Assembly (NCBI GenBank): GCA_018401885.1
Contig: JAGYKB010000002.1
Span: 1 to 64,000 of the forward strand
Source of the DNA: Gammaproteobacteria bacterium
Lineage (GTDB): Bacteria > Pseudomonadota > Gammaproteobacteria > Pseudomonadales > Pseudohongiellaceae
Direction of reading: 5' to 3'
DNA: 64,000 nt
The translations under genes were made by a program, and so were the position numbers. Shown here one piece after another: positions 35,909 through 44,205 of the stretch. The notes under the pieces were generated by a model. The model saw only the letters and a list, made by a program, of their open reading frames with translations. It was not told the origin of the DNA and made no database searches. How positions within the stretch are numbered: the stretch's first letter is position 1; each line of letters starts with the position of its first letter.

Positions 35909-36211
35909 ATGACCGAAGAGGGCAGCAAGGACAAAACCACCGAGACCGCCGTTAAAATAGTGCTGCGGTCAAGAACTAGGCTGCTAGTCTGCTTTCTGAC
36001 GCTGCCTCTTTACATCATCGCAGTGTGGGTACTTCTCAGTAATAGCCGAGAAGTCGGGGCGCTAATGTGGATTTATATTGCGCTTTATTCGGTATTCGCT
36101 ATTGATATGGTGCGGCGCCGTTGCCCAAGTTGTGGCGAGCAATTTTTTGTAAAGAGCATTCTCTTGAATCTTTTCACTACGCGTTGTGTCCATTGTGGTG
36201 AAGAGGGATAG
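35909..36211 (+). CDS. Membrane protein with C-terminal zinc ribbon
   Basis: This 100-aa protein has two hydrophobic segments (about residues 24-45 and 52-70) and a C-terminal CPSCGEQFF...CVHCG zinc ribbon on the cytosolic side. ATG 35909 follows GAGGAGAG at good spacing; ATG 35894 is an alternative. It starts 29 bp after the ABC exporter stop, so it is probably in the same transcript. No known function. Confidence 0.7.
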   Translation: MTEEGSKDKTTETAVKIVLRSRTRLLVCFLTLPLYIIAVWVLLSNSREVGALMWIYIALYSVFAIDMVRRRCPSCGEQFFVKSILLNLFTTRCVHCGEEG

Positions 36212-36376
36212 AATCAACAAAGTTCCGCATTTACCTGAACTTTAGCGATTGATTTTCGGGATTTCTAGATACGATTTTGGTCTTACTATTCTTTATGCAT
36301 TATTGCTAGCAATTATGTCTGCTATTAAGTACGGTCAGTAAATATTCAATGGTTAATCAAAAAATCTACTCTATCG

Positions 36377-36691
36377 ATGATTTTATCGAACAAGGATAAC
36401 TACTCGCTTATCAGAACATTGGAACCGCCCCTTGGGGCTGTGACTCGACGCTTTTTTATCGCTTTAATGCTCAGGGTAGGACACTGCACGTTTCCTCGAT
36501 TTTTTGCCTTAACTGCGAGTGTTCTACTCGTAAGTTTGCTTCCCTACAACAACGCCCATGCTGCAAACGCCTTCGCTTTTGATTGCGAGAAAATCGAATA
36601 CTCCTTGCGCCTCGAGGCAGGTGGCATTGCGGTCGACACTGGTTCTCGTTTTAAGCTAGACGGTACAAGGCTTGTTACAACAGGAGTCTAA
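36377..36691 (+). CDS. Short secreted protein of unknown function
   Basis: The frame encodes up to 104 aa; ATG 36467 (MLRVGHCTF) would give a 74-aa product with a signal peptide ending NAHA, leaving a mature chain of about 40 residues with one cysteine. Neither start has a good ribosome-binding site. In its favour, a hairpin terminator begins 12 bp after its stop. It lies downstream of the ABC exporter in the same AT-rich stretch. Treat as a candidate gene only. Confidence 0.42.
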   Translation: MILSNKDNYSLIRTLEPPLGAVTRRFFIALMLRVGHCTFPRFFALTASVLLVSLLPYNNAHAANAFAFDCEKIEYSLRLEAGGIAVDTGSRFKLDGTRLVTTGV

Positions 36692-36702
36692 ACTCAATGC
36701 AT

Positions 36703-36730
36703 GCAAAGGGGCGATGCCCCTTTGCTTTAT
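36703..36730 (+). terminator. Hairpin terminator before convergent gltD
   Basis: GCAAAGGGGC (36703-36712) and GCCCCTTTGC (36716-36725) form a perfect 10-bp stem with a 3-base loop, followed by TTTATT on plus. It should end plus-strand transcripts from the AT-rich cluster and protects gltD, whose stop is 25 bp further on. Confidence 0.75.
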
Positions 36731-36749
36731 TCAACACACAGCGAGTACT

Positions 36750-38186
36750 CTAAGCTGTTAAGTAGCTATCAATCCTAGCAGCAACTTTGCGCCCTTCGTC
36801 TATCGCGCGCACAACGAGAGATTGACCACGGCGGCAGTCGCCAGCGGCGAAAACTTTGGGGTTCGATGTGGTGAACTGCTCATATTCGGCCTTATAGTTC
36901 GAGCGAGAGTCTAGTTCTAAGTCCAATGCCTTGCTGACATAGTGCTCTGGACCAAGGAATCCCATCGAGAGCAGAATTAGATCTGCTTCCCAGAACTCGA
37001 TAGTCCCGGGTATCTCTTTAAAGTCTTTATCTACTTTCACCGTATTGATGCCTAGTAGATTACCGTCTTCATCGCGGACGAATTCCTTGCCGGAGATCGA
37101 ATAGACGCGCGGATCTTCGCCGAATTTTTTCGCCGCTTCTTCATGTCCGTAGTCGACACGGTAGATTTTTGGCCACAGTGGCCAAGGATTATCGTCAGCG
37201 CGCTCGATTGGTGGCTTGGGCATGATCTCAAAATTGACGAGAGACTCGCAGCCGTGGCGAAGAGAGGTGCCGATGCAGTCGGTGCCGGTATCGCCACCGC
37301 CAATGACAATTACCTTTTTACCTTTGGCAGAAATATAGTTTCCATTTTCGAGCTGTGAGTCGAGGAGGCTGGAAGTGTTCTTCTTTAAAAATTCCATCGC
37401 GAAATGGATGCCGGACCCTTCGCGATTTGGAATTGGGAGGTCACGAGGCGTTGTGGCACCGGTAGCGAGTAGTACAGCGTCGTTGTCGGCAACTAGCTTG
37501 TCTACGCCGATGCCGTTCGCACCATTGCCGCCTATGTCAGCGCCGGTAACAAACTCGATACCCTCTTCGCGCAAAATATTAACTCGACGGTCAACAATGT
37601 CTTTTTCGAGCTTCATGTTTGGAATGCCATACATGAGCAAACCGCCAATTCGATCGTCGCGCTCATAAACCGTTACGCTATGACCGGCTTGGTTTAGTTG
37701 CGCCGCGGCAGCGAGCCCCGCAGGGCCGGAGCCGACGACGGCGACTGTTTTTCCGCTGCGCGAGACAGGCGGCTTCGGCACAACCCAACCGTTTTCGAAA
37801 CCTTTGTCGATGATCGCGTTCTCGATATTCTTAATCGTGACCGGTGGCTCGGTTGAGCCAAGCACGCAAGAACCTTCGCAGGGTGCAGGGCATACGCGAC
37901 CTGTAAACTCTGGGAAATTATTGGTTTTATGCAGGCGCTCAAGCGCTTCTTCCCAACGTCCGTTGTAAACGAGGTCGTTCCATTCCGGAATCAAATTATA
38001 GACAGGGCAGCCGTTTTCGGACTGACAAAAAGGTACGCCGCAATCCATACAGCGCGCGCCCTGAGTTCGAAGCGACTCGTCTTCGGGCGCGGTGTAAATT
38101 TCTTTGTAGTCGATAAGCCGCTCCATCGCATTACGATAGGGCACAGTCTGACGTGTGAACTCTTTAAATCCGGTTGGCTTTCCCAT
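36750..38186 (-). CDS. gltD: Glutamate synthase (NADPH) small subunit
   Basis: This is a 478-aa FAD and NADPH-binding subunit delivering electrons to GltB. The N-terminal iron-sulfur cysteines are visible (CMDCGVPFC...GCPVYN and CPAPCEGSC). The FAD site is [14 protein letters not shown] and the NADPH site is [13 protein letters not shown]. The C-terminal [16 protein letters not shown] is typical. AAGGAAG precedes ATG 38186. It follows gltB on the same strand with a gap of 138 bp. Confidence 0.96.
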   Translation of the reverse strand: MGKPTGFKEFTRQTVPYRNAMERLIDYKEIYTAPEDESLRTQGARCMDCGVPFCQSENGCPVYNLIPEWNDLVYNGRWEEALERLHKTNNFPEFTGRVCPAPCEGSCVLGSTEPPVTIKNIENAIIDKGFENGWVVPKPPVSRSGKTVAVVGSGPAGLAAAAQLNQAGHSVTVYERDDRIGGLLMYGIPNMKLEKDIVDRRVNILREEGIEFVTGADIGGNGANGIGVDKLVADNDAVLLATGATTPRDLPIPNREGSGIHFAMEFLKKNTSSLLDSQLENGNYISAKGKKVIVIGGGDTGTDCIGTSLRHGCESLVNFEIMPKPPIERADDNPWPLWPKIYRVDYGHEEAAKKFGEDPRVYSISGKEFVRDEDGNLLGINTVKVDKDFKEIPGTIEFWEADLILLSMGFLGPEHYVSKALDLELDSRSNYKAEYEQFTTSNPKVFAAGDCRRGQSLVVRAIDEGRKVAARIDSYLTA

Positions 38187-38324
38187 GATCTTCCTTTCGC
38201 TAGCAGGCGACTCGCAAGTCGCTCACGCTTTAACCTTGTCTGTTTTCTGGCGCCTTTTAATTCGTCTGCTTACGCTAAGCAAATGAGTTAACTCAGGCGC
38301 TTCAAATTTTCTAAAGCATCCGCC

Positions 38325-41300
38325 TTACGCCGCTGTTGCAGCGCGTTCAGCGAGCACGCGCTTATAGTCGGTTGGCATGACCTTAACGAACTGGCTTAAC
38401 GCTAAGTTCCAGTCGTCCATTAGGCGCTTGGCCACTGCCGAATCGGTATAAAGGTAATGTTTTTTAACGAGCGCGTGGAGCTCTTCGATGTCGGCCGCAT
38501 CGGTGACGCCTTCGAGTTCGAATGTTTCGCTATTGCACTGTTTAGGGAACTCACCTTCGGGATCCCATACATAAGCGATACCGCCACTCATGCCGGCGCC
38601 AAAGTTACGTCCAGTGCTACCAAGGATAACGACGCGTCCGCCCGTCATGTATTCGCAGCCGTGGTCGCCAATACCCTCAACGACCGCACTAGCGCCACTG
38701 TTTCGCACTGCGAAGCGTTCCGCTACGATTCCTCGAATATAGGCTTCGCCGCTGGTGGCGCCATAAAGGTTAACGTTACCTGCGATGATGTTTTCTTCGG
38801 CTTTAAACGAGCACTGCTTAGGCGGGTACAGAATAATTTTTCCACCTGACAGGCCTTTGCCGACAAAGTCATTCGCATCGCCCTCGACTGTCAGCGTGAC
38901 ACCTTTAGCGAGCCAAGCGCCGAGGCTTTGCCCAGCCGAGCCGTTGAGCTTAATGTTGATTGTATCGTCGGGTAGCATCTCGGCTTTCCAATGCTTAGCC
39001 ACCTCGTTAGACAGCATAGTGCCTACCACGCGGTTAATGTTCATCACGTCGTGCTCTATGTGAACGACGTTGCCGCTCTCGATCCCATCACGTGCGAGTT
39101 TGATTAGCTCATTGTCGAGGGCCTTCTCGAGGCCATGATCTTGTTCGATAGTCTTATAGAAGCCTGTGTTTTCAAATACTACTTTTGCTGGCGTTAGAAT
39201 CGATGTGAGGTCAATGCCACTTGCTTTCCAATGATCAATCGCGCGGTTCATATCGAGCAAGTCAACGCGGCCGACCATCTCGTTGACAGTGCGGATACCA
39301 AGGCTTGCCATTATTTCGCGCATCTCTTCGGCCACCATAAATAGGTAGTTGGTGACGTGTTCAGGTTTGCCTTTGAATTTCTTGCGTAGTTCAGGATCCT
39401 GCGTCGCAATACCGACTGGACAGGTGTTGAGGTGGCACTTACGCATCATAATGCAACCGAGCGTAATCAGCGGCGCCGTGGCGAAACCAAATTCTTCGGC
39501 TCCTAGTAGCGCGGCAATAGCGATGTCCCGACCAGTCTTGAGCTGACCATCTGTCTGTAACGTGACTCGCGAACGCAAGTTGTTCATAACTAGCGTTTGG
39601 TGAGTTTCGGCGAGGCCGAGCTCCCAAGGCAGACCCGCGTGCTTTATCGATGTTAATGGCGATGCCCCAGTGCCGCCGTCGTGGCCAGCAATCACAAGAT
39701 GATCGGTTTTCGCTTTGGTCACACCTGCAGCGATTGTTCCGACGCCAATTTCTGCAACAAGCTTCACACTTATGCGCGCTGCGCGATTGGCGTTTTTCAA
39801 ATCGTGGATCAGCTGAGCGATGTCTTCGATCGAATAAATATCATGATGCGGCGGCGGGCTGATGAGGCCGACGCCTGGCGTTGAATGGCGAATGCTCGCA
39901 ATATATTCATCAACCTTGCCGCCCGGTAACTCGCCTCCCTCGCCAGGTTTTGCACCCTGCGCGATTTTAATCTGCAGTTCGTCTGCGTTGGTGAGATACC
40001 ACGCGGTGACGCCGAATCTGCCAGAGGCGACTTGCTTAATCGCGGAGCGCTTCGAGTCGCCATTGTCCATCGGTTCGAAGCGGTAAGGGTCTTCGCCGCC
40101 TTCGCCGGTATTTGATTTGCCGCCGATACGGTTCATCGCTACAGCGAGGGACTCGTGACTTTCTTGCGAAATCGATCCAAGGCTCATCGCGCCCGTGGCG
40201 AAACGTTTAACGATCTCGCTAGCAGGCTCGACTTCATCTAGCGGAATCGCCGAATCGATTGTGGTGTTGAACTTGAGTAAACCTCTGAACGTGCAGCGAC
40301 GAGTGCTTTCTTCATTCGTGTGTTTGGCGAATGCGGCATAAGCCTGCACGTTATTGTTTCTGGCGGCGACCTGTAGGTTAAATATGGAATCAGGATTCCA
40401 CATGTGCGCATCGCCACCCGAGCGCCAATGGAAATCGCCGGGATTGCTAAGTGCAGGAATACGCTGGCTTTCACGCAGGGGATAACCTAGCGCATGTCGT
40501 CGGCGAGTCTCTTCGATTAGTACCGAAAACTTCACGCCCTGTACGCGGCTGGCGGTGCCGACGAAGCAACGATCGACGATCTCGTCCGCGAGGCCGACCG
40601 CTTCGAAAATCTGCGCGCCTTTGTAAGATTGCAGCGTCGAGATGCCCATTTTCGCCATGACTTTGAGCATACCCTTAGCAACACTCTTCTTATAACCATA
40701 AACGAGCGCTTCTTCGTTTTCGGCATTGCTTGCTATTAAACCGTCTTTGCTTGCTTGCCAGAGCGATTCGAACGCGAGGTAGGGATTAATGGCGTCTGCG
40801 CCGTAACCGGTCAACAAACAGAAATGATGTACTTCACGTGCCTCACCGGTCTCGATTACGATTCCGATCTGCGAGCGCTTACGAGCGGCTACAAGGTGGT
40901 GGTGTACAGCGCCGCAGGCGATGAGTGCACTTATCGCGATGCGCTGCGCTGAGATTGCTCGATCAGACAGTATGACGAACGAAAAACCGTCGGCAATCGC
41001 CTGTTCTGCTTCGGCACACGCGCGATCGAGCGCGTCGAGATAGCCGCTAGCGGAATCGGCCTCAAAGGTAATGTCGATAGTTTTCGAGCGCAGCCCGTGC
41101 GAATCAAGATCGCGAATGTCAGCGAGTTCTTTATTCGACAGAATGGGGTGACTCAGGCTCAGCCGATGCGCCTGCTCAGGCGCCGTGTCGAGCATATTGC
41201 CTTCGGGACCAATAAAGCACTCGAGCGACATAACAACTTCTTCGCGGATCGAGTCGATAGGCGGATTGGTCACCTGCGCAAACAGCTGCTTGAAATAGTC

Positions 41301-42896
41301 ATAGATCATGCGCGGCTTATCCGACAGACACGCAAGCGCAGAGTCGTTACCCATTGAGCCGAGCGGATCGCGCGCCTCGGTAACTAGGGGAATCAGCATA
41401 AACTGCATTGTTTCGGTGGTGTAGCCGAATGCCTGCATGCGTCGCAACAACGCATCTTCGCCTTGCGCGTCCTCTAATGACAATACATTGTCAGGCTTAG
41501 CAATATCCGCTAGCGTGACCTTTTGCTCGGCTAGCCAATCGCCATACGGGCGTTTCGCGCTGATCGTTTGTTTAAGTTCTTCGTCGGGAATCAGGCGACC
41601 TTCTTCGAAGTCGATGAGAAACATTTTGCCGGGCTGCAGACGGCCTTTCAGAAGGACATTCGCGGGGTCGACATGAACTACACCAACCTCAGAAGCCATG
41701 ATTACCTTGTCGTCTTTGGTGACATAGTAGCGGCTAGGGCGTAGGCCGTTTCGGTCGAGCACGGCGCCGATATAGTGGCCGTCCGAGAACACGATCGAGG
41801 CTGGGCCGTCCCACGGCTCCATAATCGCTGAATTGAACTCGTAGAAATCCCGCTTCTGCTGGTCCATATTGACGTCGGATTGCCACGCCTCAGGGATCAT
41901 CATCATTACCGACTCTTGAAGTGATCGGCCCGACATCAGCATAAATTCGAGCACGGCATCGAAGCTGCCCGAGTCACTGCAGTCGGCATCGATGACCGGA
42001 AACAGGGATTCTAGTTTGTCGCCGAAAACATCGGTCTTCGCTGTACCTTGACGAGCGACCATCGCATTCACGTTGCCGCGGAGCGTATTGATTTCGCCGT
42101 TATGGCTCATAAAGCGGTTTGGTTGTGCGCGATCCCATGACGGGAAAGTATTTGTGCTAAAGCGCGAGTGCACCATCGCTAAATGCGTTTCAAACTTCGG
42201 GCTCATCAAATCTTTATAGAATGGGAAAAGTTGGCCCGGTGTGAGCATGCCTTTATAGACGATTACCTTAGTCGACAGGCTGCAGGCGTAGAGCTGTTTC
42301 GCTTCTTTGAGGCTCGAGTCGCCGCGCAGTTTGTGTGAAAAGCGCTTACGAATCACATAGAGCTTGCGCTCGAATTCCTCTTGATTGAGACCTTCGGCAG
42401 CGGCGACAAAGAGCTGCTCTATTCGTGGCTGTGCGGCAAGCGCAGCTGGTCCGACGTCGGCACCCGTGGCGTCGGTTGGCACCTCGCGCCAGCCAACGAG
42501 GGTCTGACCTTCCTCTTGGATGATGTTGTTGATTGTCGTGCGGCAGAATTCGCGCTCAGCGTCGCTCTGAGGCAAGAAAATATTGCCCACGGCATATTGT
42601 CCGGCGGCGGGGAGTGGAACGCCAAACGCCTTCGAGGCGATGTCGCCGAAAAAGCTGTGGGGCAAGGCCATGAGAATGCCGGCACCGTCGCCCGTGTTGG
42701 CTTCGAAACCACAGCCTCCCCTGTGATCCATGCGCGAGTTGAGATGATAGGCGTCGAGCATAATCTGGTGGCTCGGTTTACCTTTAATATTGGCGACGAA
42801 GCCTACCCCGCAGGAGTCTTTTTCTTGGGCAGGATCATAGAGACCTTGCTTAGGCGGAAAGCCAAACGTTAGGGGCACTCGGTTCTCATTGCTCAT
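38325..42896 (-). CDS. gltB: Glutamate synthase (NADPH) large subunit
   Basis: This 1523-aa enzyme makes two glutamates from glutamine and 2-oxoglutarate. ATG 42896 is chosen; a TTG at 42911 extends the frame. The class II amidotransferase nucleophile is C29 in KDSCGVGF after a 28-residue propeptide. The FMN-binding synthase domain includes GGTGASPLTSIKHAG. The 3Fe-4S cluster motif is CIMMRKCHLNTC (C-x5-C-x4-C). The C-terminal beta-helix domain has repeated GG-V/N segments. The gene is full length and lies upstream of gltD in the standard order. Confidence 0.96.
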   Translation of the reverse strand: MSNENRVPLTFGFPPKQGLYDPAQEKDSCGVGFVANIKGKPSHQIMLDAYHLNSRMDHRGGCGFEANTGDGAGILMALPHSFFGDIASKAFGVPLPAAGQYAVGNIFLPQSDAEREFCRTTINNIIQEEGQTLVGWREVPTDATGADVGPAALAAQPRIEQLFVAAAEGLNQEEFERKLYVIRKRFSHKLRGDSSLKEAKQLYACSLSTKVIVYKGMLTPGQLFPFYKDLMSPKFETHLAMVHSRFSTNTFPSWDRAQPNRFMSHNGEINTLRGNVNAMVARQGTAKTDVFGDKLESLFPVIDADCSDSGSFDAVLEFMLMSGRSLQESVMMMIPEAWQSDVNMDQQKRDFYEFNSAIMEPWDGPASIVFSDGHYIGAVLDRNGLRPSRYYVTKDDKVIMASEVGVVHVDPANVLLKGRLQPGKMFLIDFEEGRLIPDEELKQTISAKRPYGDWLAEQKVTLADIAKPDNVLSLEDAQGEDALLRRMQAFGYTTETMQFMLIPLVTEARDPLGSMGNDSALACLSDKPRMIYDYFKQLFAQVTNPPIDSIREEVVMSLECFIGPEGNMLDTAPEQAHRLSLSHPILSNKELADIRDLDSHGLRSKTIDITFEADSASGYLDALDRACAEAEQAIADGFSFVILSDRAISAQRIAISALIACGAVHHHLVAARKRSQIGIVIETGEAREVHHFCLLTGYGADAINPYLAFESLWQASKDGLIASNAENEEALVYGYKKSVAKGMLKVMAKMGISTLQSYKGAQIFEAVGLADEIVDRCFVGTASRVQGVKFSVLIEETRRRHALGYPLRESQRIPALSNPGDFHWRSGGDAHMWNPDSIFNLQVAARNNNVQAYAAFAKHTNEESTRRCTFRGLLKFNTTIDSAIPLDEVEPASEIVKRFATGAMSLGSISQESHESLAVAMNRIGGKSNTGEGGEDPYRFEPMDNGDSKRSAIKQVASGRFGVTAWYLTNADELQIKIAQGAKPGEGGELPGGKVDEYIASIRHSTPGVGLISPPPHHDIYSIEDIAQLIHDLKNANRAARISVKLVAEIGVGTIAAGVTKAKTDHLVIAGHDGGTGASPLTSIKHAGLPWELGLAETHQTLVMNNLRSRVTLQTDGQLKTGRDIAIAALLGAEEFGFATAPLITLGCIMMRKCHLNTCPVGIATQDPELRKKFKGKPEHVTNYLFMVAEEMREIMASLGIRTVNEMVGRVDLLDMNRAIDHWKASGIDLTSILTPAKVVFENTGFYKTIEQDHGLEKALDNELIKLARDGIESGNVVHIEHDVMNINRVVGTMLSNEVAKHWKAEMLPDDTINIKLNGSAGQSLGAWLAKGVTLTVEGDANDFVGKGLSGGKIILYPPKQCSFKAEENIIAGNVNLYGATSGEAYIRGIVAERFAVRNSGASAVVEGIGDHGCEYMTGGRVVILGSTGRNFGAGMSGGIAYVWDPEGEFPKQCNSETFELEGVTDAADIEELHALVKKHYLYTDSAVAKRLMDDWNLALSQFVKVMPTDYKRVLAERAATAA

Positions 42897-43615
42897 GGTT
42901 ACATCTCTCAAAATTCTTGCGCTTGTTATTCGCTACCCGTTTTACACAGAGCTAATTGGCGCTGAGCGCGTTTCTTGCATCGTTACTCAAGCGTCCGACA
43001 CGAAAACATGAATCGGATGAATTGAGCCAACTAGGCTTATCTTTCGGCTTATTGCGCGGCCTTAGCTAGGTGCCGAACTGACGCAAGGTAGGTCGTCTAG
43101 TTCGTGCTGTAACGGCAAGCTGTAATGCCTTCAGCGTCCCTGTTTGCACGGTCGCGTGCTTGGTCAGCAGCACGGAAACGGCCGACAACAATACCATTGC
43201 ACTAACTATTGTCAAGAAATCGGAGGTCAAGAAACCTCAAGCAGAATGTAAACTGACAAGGGTTTGTCAGGAGGTATTTCAAGTCAGCTAATTCATGACA
43301 AAATTCTGACAAATAGCGGCGAATTTTCGGCCTCAATTGTCACAAACTGTGTCGCCAAAAAATCCGTGAATTTAACATCGAAGCACATACTGATGCTTTC
43401 TCGCTTGGGTCTAAATTGTTCCGCAATAGTCGCGGCTCACTCCCTTGATAAAAGGTGGTCAGTGGATTACTCTCTAGCGTCGTATTCATTATGCTTGTGC
43501 GTAGCTGAGCCCTAAAAGCGCACGCTTCAACGAGCTTGCAGCGACCGACTTATTTCGGCAACGCAATTTTCGGCAACGCAATTCTCATTCCCAACAACGG
43601 AGGCGAATGTAACCC
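42897..43615. other. Long divergent intergenic region between gltB and the molybdenum oxidoreductase operon
   Basis: This 719-bp stretch must contain both divergent promoters. It has no credible gene: the plus-strand frame 43264-43515 lacks a coding-like composition and homologous pattern. Its notable content is a cluster of six TTGTCA/TGACAA hexamers between 43209 and 43342. The first 250 bp next to gltB show nothing I can name. Confidence 0.5.
43253..43270. promoter_or_regulatory. Operator-like inverted repeat upstream of the Pao-type operon
   Basis: CTGACAA and TTGTCAG form an exact 7-bp inverted repeat with a 4-bp spacer (18 bp in total). The same hexamer core recurs at 43209, 43296, 43307 and 43337. 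This pattern suggests a dimeric regulator binding site; the regulator is not in the window as far as I can tell. Confidence 0.45.
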
Positions 43616-44200
43616 GTGAACCTAAACTTAACCCGTAGACGCTTTATAAAAGGCGTAATCGCTTCTGGCGCAGCGGCAACCACGACCGGTGTCTGGGTTG
43701 CTGCGAACGGCGCCGCGAGGCCCGCTGGTGCGGTCGAGCGCATGATCCGCATAAACATCAATGGTCAAGTGCGAACAGTGGACGTAGCGCCGCAGGAAAC
43801 GCTCGCGTCTACCTTGCGCTATAAACTGGGTCTCACTGGCACCAAGCTCGGCTGCAACCGCGGCGAGTGCGGCGCCTGCACGGTGCTCGTTGACGACGTG
43901 TCGACTTATGCGTGTTCGGTTCTGACTCATTCGGTCAAAAATGGTCGTATTGAAACGGTCGAAGGCTTAGAGTCGGCAGATGGCACGCTGCACCCGGTCC
44001 AGCAAGCCTTTGTCGAAGAACTTGCGCCGCAATGCGGTTATTGCACACCTGGCCAGATTATGGCCGCTGTAGGGCTGCTCCGCGAGAACCCCAACCCCAC
44101 GCGCGAAGAAGCGCGACAAGGGCTGTCAGGCAACATATGCCGCTGTGGTTCTTATGACTCTTACCTCGATGGCGTCATGCGCGCCGCGCAAATAGGATAA
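43616..44200 (+). CDS. Aldehyde oxidoreductase 2Fe-2S subunit, Tat-exported (PaoA-like)
   Basis: This 194-aa subunit begins with a twin-arginine signal (TRRRFIKG, then a hydrophobic AAATTTGVWVAA). Two 2Fe-2S clusters are indicated: GCNRGECGACT (plant ferredoxin type) and CGYCTPGQIM...GNICRCGSY. It passes electrons from the molybdenum site. The start is GTG 43616, 12 bases after GGAGG; a better-spaced ATG at 43607 is followed at once by an in-frame TAA. The next gene begins 5 bp downstream. Periplasmic location is inferred from the Tat signal, as in E. coli PaoABC. Confidence 0.92.
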   Translation: MNLNLTRRRFIKGVIASGAAATTTGVWVAANGAARPAGAVERMIRININGQVRTVDVAPQETLASTLRYKLGLTGTKLGCNRGECGACTVLVDDVSTYACSVLTHSVKNGRIETVEGLESADGTLHPVQQAFVEELAPQCGYCTPGQIMAAVGLLRENPNPTREEARQGLSGNICRCGSYDSYLDGVMRAAQIG

Positions 44201-44205
44201 TCAAC

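Noticed and set aside
43264-43515. 83-codon plus-strand frame in the gltB-oxidoreductase gap
   Set aside because: It begins within the operator-like inverted repeat, and its composition is not protein-like.
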